9,683 nt of DNA from contig CAZMVD010000150.1 in assembly GCA_964569425.1 (NCBI GenBank), positions 1 through 9,683 of the forward strand. Direction: 5' to 3'. The notes under the pieces were generated by a model, which was not told the DNA's origin, did not search any database, and saw only the letters and a list, made by a program, of their open reading frames with translations. The stretch is from JACQXM01 sp964569425 (GTDB lineage Bacteria; Planctomycetota; Phycisphaerae; UBA1845). Both the position numbers and the translations under genes were made by a program. Of this stretch, positions 1 to 4,898 are shown piece after piece (the stretch's first letter is position 1; each line of letters begins with the position of its first letter).

Positions 1-1
1 T

Positions 2-28
2 GAAACGCCGAAACACCGAAAGCCGAAA
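2..28. repeat. Short tandem CGAAA-type repeat
   Basis: GAAA recurs at positions 2, 10, 18 and 25, giving degenerate 8, 8 and 7-base units of the form CGAAACNC. It may continue to the left of the window. It resembles the degenerate short-unit spacer repeats of many large GC-rich genomes. No function is implied. Confidence 0.45.
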
Positions 29-77
29 TAGGGCGGTGGCGGGCGGCTTCGCCGCGGCGCCGCTGCACCAGGGGCCA

Positions 78-175
78 CAGCCCGCCGTCCCGTTGGGGCG
101 GACGTGGGCGATGCTGGTTCGCGTGCCGCGGCCCAGCCGGCCGTGGGAACAGCCCGCCGGCCCACCGGGGCGGGG
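78..175. repeat. Pair of imperfect 26-bp repeats with hairpin potential
   Basis: Positions 78-103 and 150-175 match at about 20 of 26 bases, both starting CAGCCCGCCG. The first can pair CCGCC (82-86) with GGCGG (97-101). The second can pair CCCGCC (153-158) with GGCGGG (169-174). The pairing is kept although the loops differ, so a structured repeat is plausible, but high G+C makes chance pairing common. Confidence 0.35.
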
Positions 176-248
176 AGGGCGGGTTACTGACCGGGCGAAA
201 GTAGCGCTCCATGGCTGTCGCGGAACGGATTGGAGGTCCGCACGGTTT

Positions 249-267
249 CACCGGTTGGAAACCGGTG
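249..267. repeat. TGGAA-loop hairpin repeat, copy 1
   Basis: A perfect 7-bp stem, CACCGGT (249-255) with ACCGGTG (261-267), encloses the loop TGGAA (256-260). It lies about 100 bases 3' of the nuoC stop. A competing hairpin is also possible: CGGTTTC (243-249) pairs with GAAACCG (258-264). The element shares stem length and loop with copies at 1085-1103 and 8694-8713. There is no T-tract, so it is not a classical terminator. It looks like a REP-type dispersed element. Confidence 0.6.
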
Positions 268-369
268 CGACAAGGGAGTTGGTCGGTCGGCGCGGGGAAG
301 GCGACCGCGGCGGGAAGAGACGCCCGCTCCACTGGCGGCTGGAAATCTGAATGGGTGGCCGGGTGGGGG

Positions 370-900
370 TCAGGCGCTTTCGCGCGTGACTTTTTCGAAG
401 TCTTCGCGTTCGCCGCGGCCGCGGAGGGGGTAGTCCTTGCGGAGGGGGTGGGCGGGGAAGCCCTCCCAGGTGAGGATGCGGCGGAGGTCGGGGTGGCCGG
501 TGAAGCGGACGCCGAACATGTCCCAGACTTCGCGTTCGAGCCAGTCGGCGCCTTTCCAGATGGAGACGACGGAGGGGACCTCGGGGGCGCGGTCGTTGAC
601 GAAGCACTTGACCCAGAGGCGGTGTTCTTTGCTGAGGGACAGGAGGGAGTAGTTGACGCCGTAGCGGTCCTTCGCGCCGGGGAAGTTGAGGTAGTCGACG
701 CAGGTGAGGTCGCAGAGCTGCTCGAACGCGCAGCGGGGGTCGGCGTGGAGGAAGCGCATCACGTCGAGCAGGCGGTGAGGCGGGACGCGGACGGACGTTT
801 GTTCCTGCGCGGGGTCGCGCATGGGGAGCAAAGGCGCGGGGGCGAAGTCGAGGTCGGGGAAGGCCTCTTTCAGGATCGGAATGACGGGATGGTCGGACAT
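370..900 (-). CDS. nuoC: NADH-quinone oxidoreductase subunit C (NuoC)
   Basis: This is the 30-kDa subunit of the peripheral arm of respiratory complex I, which passes electrons from NADH to quinone at the cytoplasmic face of the membrane. The 176-residue product has the family signature near its C-terminus (EREVWDMFGVRFTGHPDLRR, residues 122-141), followed by GFPAHPLRKDYPL (148-160). Length and architecture match a stand-alone NuoC rather than a NuoCD fusion. The ATG start at 900 is supported by an AAGGAG Shine-Dalgarno six bases upstream. Unusually, it sits 220 bases after nuoB and is not followed by nuoD within the window. I see no convincing promoter in the spacer, so read-through from nuoAB or a weak local promoter must supply transcription. 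Confidence 0.95.
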   Translation of the reverse strand: MSDHPVIPILKEAFPDLDFAPAPLLPMRDPAQEQTSVRVPPHRLLDVMRFLHADPRCAFEQLCDLTCVDYLNFPGAKDRYGVNYSLLSLSKEHRLWVKCFVNDRAPEVPSVVSIWKGADWLEREVWDMFGVRFTGHPDLRRILTWEGFPAHPLRKDYPLRGRGEREDFEKVTRESA

Positions 901-971
901 GGGAAGCTCCTTACGGGTGGTTTGTTATGCGCGAGTCGTTGGCATGTTGCGAGATACTGTGGGTCGGGAGG

Positions 972-1020
972 GGTTGGGGATTGGGGTTTGTCGATTGTCG
1001 ATTGGCGAATGGCGATGGGC
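972..1020. repeat. Seven degenerate heptamer repeats (consensus GATTGGC)
   Basis: Seven 7-base units run without interruption: GGTTGGG, GATTGGG, GTTTGTC, GATTGTC, GATTGGC, GAATGGC, GATGGGC. They drift along the array, as slippage-generated satellites do. The array lies inside the nuo gene cluster. There is no flanking mobile-element signature. Confidence 0.65.
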
Positions 1021-1084
1021 GCACGTTGGGGGGCGTTCGCGGGGTGAAACGAGAGGTGAACGCGGGTAGACACTTCCGACTCCG

Positions 1085-1103
1085 CGCGGGCTGGAAGCCC
1101 GCG
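1085..1103. repeat. TGGAA-loop hairpin repeat, copy 2
   Basis: A perfect 7-bp stem, CGCGGGC (1085-1091) with GCCCGCG (1097-1103), encloses the loop TGGAA (1092-1096). It starts 18 bases after the nuoB stop codon in the direction of transcription. Stem length and loop are identical to copy 1, but the stem sequence is entirely different, so pairing rather than sequence is conserved. There is no T-run. It could stabilise the nuoAB mRNA 3' end or attenuate read-through into nuoC. Confidence 0.65.
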
Positions 1104-1120
1104 GCTCGCCCCATGGTGCA

Positions 1121-1720
1121 TTAACTTTGCCCTTCCACTTTCACCTGGATGGTCGGCTGGATGGTGAGGCCGAGCCCCTTGCCGCGCTGGTCGCTGGGCT
1201 TAATGCCGTCCTGCTCGACGATGCGTTGAATGGCCATGACGCCTTCGAGAAGGGTTTCGGGCCGCGGGGGACAGCCGGGCACGAAAACATCGACGGGGAG
1301 GAACTGGTCGACGCCCTGGACGACGGCGTAGGTGTCGAACACGCCGCCGGTGCTGGCGCAGGCGCCCATGCTGATGACCCACCTGGGCTCGGCCATCTGC
1401 ATGTAGATGCGCTGGAGGACGGGCATGTTCTTGATGGCGACGCGGCCGGCGCAGATGAGCAGGTCGCACTGGCGGGGGCTGAAGCGCATGACCTCGGCGC
1501 CGAAGCGGGCGATGTCGTAGCGGCTGGCGCCGGTGGCCATGAGTTCGATGCCGCAGCAGGCGGTGGCGAAGGGCATGGGCCAGAGGGAATTTTTGCGCGA
1601 CCAGTTGATGCCGGCCTGACCCTGCTTACGGAGCATGTCGACGAGGTACTCGAGGCGCGTGGCAAGGTACTCGTCCTTGCTGGCCTGGTAGGGTGCGGCG
1701 CCGGCGAGGGCTACTCCCAT
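1121..1720 (-). CDS. nuoB: NADH-quinone oxidoreductase subunit B (NuoB)
   Basis: NuoB (PSST) is the complex I subunit that holds iron-sulfur cluster N2, the last electron carrier before quinone. The 199-residue product carries all four expected cysteine ligands: the vicinal pair C55-C56 in ATACCGIEL, C121 in GACAS and C150 in PGCPPRPE. I chose the ATG at 1720 because AAAGGGG (1728-1734) lies seven bases upstream. A GTG at 1741 would add seven residues but has no ribosome-binding site. The start lies inside the last codons of nuoA, a 10-base overlap that indicates translational coupling. The product is expected to be cytoplasmic and membrane-associated, docking against NuoC, NuoD and the NuoA loop. 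Transcription should start at the promoter upstream of nuoA. Confidence 0.96.
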   Translation of the reverse strand: MGVALAGAAPYQASKDEYLATRLEYLVDMLRKQGQAGINWSRKNSLWPMPFATACCGIELMATGASRYDIARFGAEVMRFSPRQCDLLICAGRVAIKNMPVLQRIYMQMAEPRWVISMGACASTGGVFDTYAVVQGVDQFLPVDVFVPGCPPRPETLLEGVMAIQRIVEQDGIKPSDQRGKGLGLTIQPTIQVKVEGQS

Positions 1721-2124
1721 TGCAACGCCCCTTTCTTCCACTCGTAAAACAGGCCGAAAACGAGCAGGGTGAAGAAGATGCCCATGCCGGCGAGGAGGAA
1801 GCCGGCGCCGACTTCGGCGCCGTCGAGCGGGATGGTGGCGCCGTTGGCGGCGGCGTGGTGGAAGACGGTGGCCCAGGGCCAGAGGAAGATGATTTCAACG
1901 TCGAATAGCAAGAAGAGCATGGCGACGATGTAAAAGCGGACGTTGAAGCGGCGGCGGGCATCCTGGACGACGGGCATGCCGGATTCGTAGGGGCTGTCCT
2001 TGACGGGTCCGCGGCGTTTGGGGCCGATGGTGTGGGCGATGACGAGCATGGCGGCGGCGATGGTGAGGACCATCAGGATGAGGATGCCGATGGCGGCGTA
2101 GGGTTGAAGGTTGGCGGTGGGCAT
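1711..2124 (-). CDS. nuoA: NADH-quinone oxidoreductase subunit A (NuoA)
   Basis: NuoA (ND3) is a small membrane subunit of complex I near the quinone channel. The 137-residue product has three hydrophobic segments (about 9-33, 63-89 and 105-127). The conserved loop between the first two reads SPYESG (44-49), with Ser where many homologues have Cys. The second helix carries FDVEIIFLWPWA (74-85), including the conserved acidic pair D75 and E77. The frame is open up to 2205, but the ATG there lacks a ribosome-binding site and would add 27 polar residues atypical of the family. The ATG at 2124 has AGGAG at 2138-2142, though spacing is rather long at 13 bases. It is the first gene of nuoABC and overlaps nuoB. 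Confidence 0.93.
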   Translation of the reverse strand: MPTANLQPYAAIGILILMVLTIAAAMLVIAHTIGPKRRGPVKDSPYESGMPVVQDARRRFNVRFYIVAMLFLLFDVEIIFLWPWATVFHHAAANGATIPLDGAEVGAGFLLAGMGIFFTLLVFGLFYEWKKGALQWE

Positions 2125-2171
2125 GGTCGGTTGGCGGCTCCTGCCGGGGCTTCCTGCGGTGTCGGTCGCGA

Positions 2172-2185
2172 CGGCGTTTTCGCCG
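2172..2185. other. Small hairpin in the nuoA leader
   Basis: CGGCG (2172-2176) pairs with CGCCG (2181-2185) around a four-base TTTT loop (AAAA in the mRNA sense of the minus strand). It falls in the predicted nuoA untranslated leader, between the promoter and the AGGAG site. A regulatory role is possible but unsupported beyond position. Confidence 0.3.
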
Positions 2186-2225
2186 GACGCTCGTTCTTCG
2201 ACCACGATGGCCGGGTGCTGGAGGG

Positions 2226-2255
2226 ATTATGCAGGGGATGGGCGGGGAAAGTCAA
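2226..2255 (-). promoter_or_regulatory. Sigma-70-type promoter for nuoABC
   Basis: Reading the minus strand, TTGACT (-35, 2250-2255) and CATAAT (-10, 2226-2231) are separated by 18 bases. The predicted transcription start is near 2219, giving a leader of about 95 bases to the nuoA ATG. An inverted repeat, CGCGC-GATA-GCGCG (2259-2272), lies four bases upstream of the -35 box and could bind a regulator. Confidence 0.6.
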
Positions 2256-2337
2256 TGTCGCGCGATAGCGCGGTGCGTTGGGCCTGTCCTCGACAGTGAG
2301 TTGGAGTTGCGAAAGTAAATCGCAGTGACCAAGATCC

Positions 2338-2356
2338 CACTGGCAAGAGGCCGGTG
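2338..2356. repeat. 7-bp-stem hairpin 3' of hmgA
   Basis: CACTGGC (2338-2344) pairs with GCCGGTG (2350-2356) through seven pairs, one of them G-T, around a five-base loop AAGAG. It starts 21 bases after the hmgA stop codon. It has the same 7-5-7 geometry as the TGGAA-loop elements but a different loop, so it may belong to a second subfamily. There is no adjacent T-tract on either strand. Confidence 0.5.
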
Positions 2357-2377
2357 CCATACCATGCAAAGTCGGCA

Positions 2378-3588
2378 CTACTTGCTCGTTTCCATGGCTT
2401 CGTTTTCGCGTTTGACCCAGGTGTAGTGGTAGTGTTTGTCTTCGATGGCGTCGGCGACGGCGGTGAGGCGTAGGGTCTTGAAGGTGTCGCACATGACGGC
2501 GAGTTCGGCGGTGCGGTCGTGGCCGACGGATTTTTCGTAGGTGCCGGGGTGAGGGCCGTGGGGCACGCCCATGGGGTGCAGGCTGATGGATTCGCTCTCG
2601 ATGCCCTTGCGGCTGGTGAAGTTGCCGGCGACGTAGTAAAGNNNNNNNNNNCGACACTGTTGTGGCCGTAGGGGCAGGGGATGGCGCGGACGCCGTCCTT
2701 CTCGTAGTAATCGACCTTCCGCGGAACGAACGAGCAGAGGACGAAGCCGCGGCCGGCGAAGGTGATGTGCGTGGTGGGTGGCAGGTGGACGCTGGCGGTG
2801 CGCGGCTGGTAGTCGTGGATGTTGAAGGCGACGGGGTAGACGGTTCCGTCCCAGCCGACGACTTCCCAGGGGAAGTGCTTGTACTCGTGGACGCTGAGGG
2901 CGTTGTCGCGTTTGACGATGAGGGGGAAGGGGCCCGAGCCGTGGCGCGCGGAGTCGTAACGGAGCAGTTCCTGCGGGGCGCGGAAGTCGCGGTGGCAGAA
3001 GGGGGCGTACATGGTGATCTGGCCGGACTCGTTGCGGAACTGTTTGGGCACGTCGATCCAGGTGGCGGACTCGAAGACGAGGAACACGCCGCGGCCGCCA
3101 TCGGGGTGGAGGCGATAGGGGGTGCCCTTGGGGATGATGACGTAGTCGTGCTTTTTGAAGGGCAGGGGGCCGTAGACGGTTTCGACGGTGCCGCCGCCGG
3201 CGTAGGCGAACCAGCATTCGTCGCCCTCGCTGTTGGCGAACCAGTGTTGGGCGGGCTGGTTGGGCTTGCAGATGCCGATGCGGATGTCGTCGTTCATGAG
3301 CAGGGTGCGGCGGGCGGTGAGGAAGTCGCCGTCGGTGTTGAGGTCCTGGGTCTTGATGTGGCGGCGGTGGAGGAGTTGGCTTTCGAGCGGGGCGATGGGG
3401 CAGAAGCCGGGGAGTTCCATGGCGCGGACGTTGAACTCGTCGGTTGGGGGGGTTTTGAAATAGAGGATGCTGTAGGTGCTTTCGAAGCCCTCGCGGGTCA
3501 TGCACTGTTCCATCATGAGCTTGCCGTCGACGTAGTGCGTGACGTGGTGCTTGGGGGGCAGTTGGCCGAGACGGTGGTAGTGGATCAT
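2378..3588 (-). CDS. hmgA: Homogentisate 1,2-dioxygenase family protein, interrupted by an assembly gap
   Basis: The family opens the ring of homogentisate with O2 to give maleylacetoacetate in tyrosine and phenylalanine breakdown. The cytoplasmic, Fe(II)-dependent, cupin-like enzyme is here a short bacterial form of about 404 residues. Visible landmarks are DYVIIPKGTPYRL in the N-terminal half, IPCPYGHNSV before the gap (putative iron ligand H309), and GNFTSRKGIE and GVPHGPHPG after it (second His ligand, about residue 345). The ATG at 3588 has AAGGAG ten bases upstream and overlaps the stop of the preceding gene (ATGA). Ten Ns at 2642-2651 put the two halves in different frames, so the placeholder length must be wrong. 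This is not evidence of a pseudogene. The substrate of the short planctomycete-type homologues is less certain than the fold. Confidence 0.87.
2642..2651. other. Assembly gap (10 N) within hmgA
   Basis: The coding frame before the gap ends ...HNSV plus one base. The frame after it resumes as LYYVAGNF only if the true gap is 2 modulo 3 bases, so 10 cannot be right. Family alignment from memory suggests five missing residues of the type D-x-D-E-V, meaning 14 missing bases, and would place the Glu iron ligand inside the gap. Confidence 0.85.
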
Positions 3589-3965
3589 GAGTGTTGTTCT
3601 CCTTGAGATTGCAGCATCTGGGATGTCACTTTCTGCGGTAGCGGCCGTTCACAAAGCAACCTTCCTGTTCGAGCGACGACGGATTCCAGGGTTGTGGGCC
3701 AGGCGGCTCGATCCTGGAACTCGTCCTGGAAACGCACGAGGATGTCCACAGGCATCGGGGTGTTGCGAAGGAGGCGCCGTGCCAAGCGCGCGGAATCCAC
3801 TCGACTGTCGCCGCGGTCCGGGAGAATGATCATGATATCGAGGTCGCTGTCGTGATGGGCGTGGCCGTCGATGCGCGAGCCGAAGGCGAAGACCTGCACG
3901 GGATGGAGGTGGTCCACCAGTTTTCGCGTCAAACCGTCCAGAAACTCATCGGTGATGCTGACCAC
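3585..3965 (-). CDS. MNT-type nucleotidyltransferase domain protein
   Basis: This 126-residue protein has the minimal nucleotidyltransferase fold of the polymerase-beta superfamily. The motif GSRIDGHAHHDSDLDIMI (29-46) supplies the Gly-Ser signature and two catalytic acids (D41, D43). A third acid is likely D74 in MPVDILV. Such proteins transfer nucleotides to proteins or small molecules, and the MNT subgroup often pairs with a HEPN toxin. No HEPN gene is visible on either side here. Instead the stop codon overlaps the hmgA start. The GTG start at 3965 has a GGGAG about 11 bases upstream. The tail after about residue 103 also encodes the hmgA ribosome-binding site. An antitoxin-like or stand-alone regulatory role is possible. 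The target is unknown. Confidence 0.85.
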   Translation of the reverse strand: MVSITDEFLDGLTRKLVDHLHPVQVFAFGSRIDGHAHHDSDLDIMIILPDRGDSRVDSARLARRLLRNTPMPVDILVRFQDEFQDRAAWPTTLESVVARTGRLLCERPLPQKVTSQMLQSQGEQHS

Positions 3966-4021
3966 GTTTACAGGTTCTCCCGTCCCGGCGGCGCGACCGA
4001 ATTCAGCGGCGCGGCCAAGGT

Positions 4022-4036
4022 GTGTCCAATGGACTC
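4022..4036. promoter_or_regulatory. 15-bp near-perfect palindrome, possible operator
   Basis: GTGTCCA (4022-4028) and TGGACTC (4030-4036) form an inverted repeat with one mismatch around a central A. It sits immediately downstream of the predicted start of transcription for the nucleotidyltransferase-hmgA unit (near 4037, minus strand). This is a position where a bound repressor would block initiation. Confidence 0.35.
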
Positions 4037-4043
4037 AACTGGG

Positions 4044-4049
4044 ATTATA
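4044..4049 (-). promoter_or_regulatory. Consensus -10 box for the nucleotidyltransferase-hmgA unit
   Basis: The minus strand reads TATAAT at 4044-4049, a perfect -10 hexamer in a G+C-rich region. No good -35 hexamer is visible at 16-18 bases upstream. The predicted start near 4037 gives a leader of about 72 bases to the GTG at 3965. Confidence 0.45.
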
Positions 4050-4090
4050 TCGAAATCGGTTCATGGGGACGAGACCGGGTGGCACGGCGC

Positions 4091-4119
4091 TTCACGTTAG
4101 CACCAGCCGGCGGTATACC
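4091..4119 (+). promoter_or_regulatory. Sigma-70-type promoter for the AHSA1-domain gene
   Basis: TTCACG (4091-4096) and TATACC (4114-4119) are spaced by 17 bases. The predicted start near 4126 gives a leader of about 50 bases containing an AAGGAG site (4161-4166) before the ATG at 4176. It fires away from the minus-strand TATAAT box, so the two units are divergent. Confidence 0.6.
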
Positions 4120-4175
4120 ATCGGGCGCGCCCCGGCCCGAAGGTCGGAGCAGTGCATTCGAAGGAGCAAGCGTAC

Positions 4176-4799
4176 ATGAGAGTCGCCTTTCAACCCGATC
4201 AACCGGTTACCGACGACGCGTGCAAGACGGCGACGGGGAAAACGCTGCAACAGTGGTTCGCGGCGCTGGACGGCCGCGGTGGGACGGAGCAGTCGCGGCG
4301 CGACGCGATCAACTGGATGTATGAACAGATGGGCAAGGATGCGTGGTGGCCGACGACGACGTGGGTGGAGTATGAGCGGGCCAAAGGAATCGTGAACAAG
4401 AAGGACGGGCGGGTCGAGGGGTACAACATCTGTGTGACCAAGACGATCGCGGCGCCGGTGGCGGAAGTGTACCAGGCGTGGAGCGATGCGAAGCTGCTGG
4501 GCAAGTGGTTCGGGGCGGGAACCAAGGCGGCGGTGAAAGACGGCGGTCGTTTCGAGGACGACGGCGGGCACTCCGGAGAGTATCTGCGGGTTCGGGCGGA
4601 TAAGGACCTGCGGTTTACGTGGCTGGACGGCAAGGCCGAGGCGGCGACGCAGGTGGACGTGGCGTTCGCGGATAAGGGGAAGGGGAAGACGGGGATTACG
4701 TTGAATCACCAGCGGATCCAAAACCGGCCGGAGGCGGACGGCTTGCGGGCGGCGTGGGGGGAGGCGCTGGAGCGGTTGAAGGGGATGTTGGAGGGATGA
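4176..4799 (+). CDS. DUF4287 + AHSA1/SRPBCC domain protein
   Basis: The 207-residue protein joins two modules. Residues about 16-75 (TGKTLQQWFAALDGRG through WWPTTTWVEYERAKG) match the DUF4287 pattern. Residues about 84-205 form an AHSA1-like START/SRPBCC domain, with the family features IAAPVAEVYQAWSDAKLLGKW and GGRFEDDGGHSGEYLRVRADK. SRPBCC domains fold around a hydrophobic cavity that binds small ligands. The role of this pairing is unknown to me. There is no signal peptide, so it should be cytoplasmic. The ATG at 4176 has AAGGAG nine bases upstream, and a GTG at 4152 in the same frame has none. It appears monocistronic, with its own promoter and a 3' hairpin before thiL. Confidence 0.88.
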   Translation: MRVAFQPDQPVTDDACKTATGKTLQQWFAALDGRGGTEQSRRDAINWMYEQMGKDAWWPTTTWVEYERAKGIVNKKDGRVEGYNICVTKTIAAPVAEVYQAWSDAKLLGKWFGAGTKAAVKDGGRFEDDGGHSGEYLRVRADKDLRFTWLDGKAEAATQVDVAFADKGKGKTGITLNHQRIQNRPEADGLRAAWGEALERLKGMLEG

Positions 4800-4832
4800 T
4801 TCGGGTGTTGGGGTACTCCCGGTCCGGGCAAG

Positions 4833-4856
4833 TCGTCGGGCGAGGCGGGCCGACGA
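4833..4856 (+). other. 3' hairpin between the AHSA1 gene and thiL
   Basis: TCGTCGG (4833-4839) pairs perfectly with CCGACGA (4850-4856) across a 10-base loop. It lies 33 bases after the AHSA1 stop and just upstream of the thiL -10 region. No T-tract follows, so intrinsic termination is doubtful. It could end or stabilise the upstream transcript. Confidence 0.35.
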
Positions 4857-4886
4857 TCGATTGTGTCGGCGATGGTGGCGCGCCGT

Positions 4887-4892
4887 TACAAT
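4887..4892 (+). promoter_or_regulatory. -10 box placing the start of transcription at the thiL ATG
   Basis: TACAAT ends seven bases before the thiL ATG at 4899, so initiation at normal distance would begin on or next to the start codon and give a leaderless mRNA. The -35 region is poor (TTGTGT at 4861-4866 is 20 bases away). Absence of any Shine-Dalgarno sequence before the ATG fits. Confidence 0.45.
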
Positions 4893-4898
4893 CTGCGC

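Larger units (their letters stand above)
1..369. other. Non-coding region downstream of nuoC, repeat-rich
   Basis: I see no credible gene here. The open frames on both strands are Arg/Gly/Pro-rich, lack recognisable domains, and one is only the antisense of nuoC. The region lies 3' of nuoC, where nuoD would normally follow, and no NuoD-like sequence is visible. It holds GAAA-spaced short repeats at the far left, two imperfect 26-bp hairpin repeats (78-103 and 150-175) and one TGGAA-loop hairpin (249-267), each listed separately. A partial loop-like sequence, GGCTGGAAA, recurs near 337 without a stem. Confidence 0.6.
901..1120. other. nuoB-nuoC spacer filled with repeats
   Basis: These 220 bases separate two genes that are usually adjacent or overlapping. 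The spacer contains the nuoC ribosome-binding site (minus strand, about 907-912), a seven-unit heptamer array (972-1020) and a TGGAA-loop hairpin just after the nuoB stop (1085-1103). A CATAAC -10-like sequence on the minus strand near 924-929 has no good -35 partner. I see no coding sequence. Confidence 0.6.

Noticed and set aside
924..960. Possible nuoC-specific promoter on the minus strand (CATAAC)
   Set aside because: The hexamer 17 bases upstream, TCGCAA, is a poor -35, so I could not support a promoter.
211..1047. 278-codon plus-strand open frame opposite nuoC
   Set aside because: It is the antisense of nuoC plus repeat DNA, with acidic low-complexity composition and no domain.
1127..1747. 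Plus-strand open frame covering nearly the same span as nuoB
   Set aside because: It mirrors the nuoB codons in reverse and has no recognisable motif, whereas NuoB has all four cluster-binding cysteines.
2227..3588. hmgA read as one continuous 453-residue protein through the Ns
   Set aside because: After the gap this frame becomes Thr/Ser/Pro-rich nonsense and runs into the nuo promoter. The true C-terminus (LYYVAGNF to the stop at 2378) is in the adjacent frame.
2662..3606. 314-codon plus-strand open frame opposite hmgA
   Set aside because: It is Val/Gly/Asp/Glu-rich, typical of the antisense of a GC-rich coding frame, and hmgA has clear family motifs and a ribosome-binding site.
3585..3965. 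A complete MNT-HEPN toxin-antitoxin system
   Set aside because: No HEPN-type helical protein with an RxxxxH motif is encoded next to the nucleotidyltransferase. The neighbours are hmgA and an SRPBCC protein.
4819..4829. CCCGGTCCGGG as a terminator after the AHSA1 gene
   Set aside because: The stem is only four pairs around three bases with no following T-tract. The larger hairpin at 4833-4856 is the better 3' structure.
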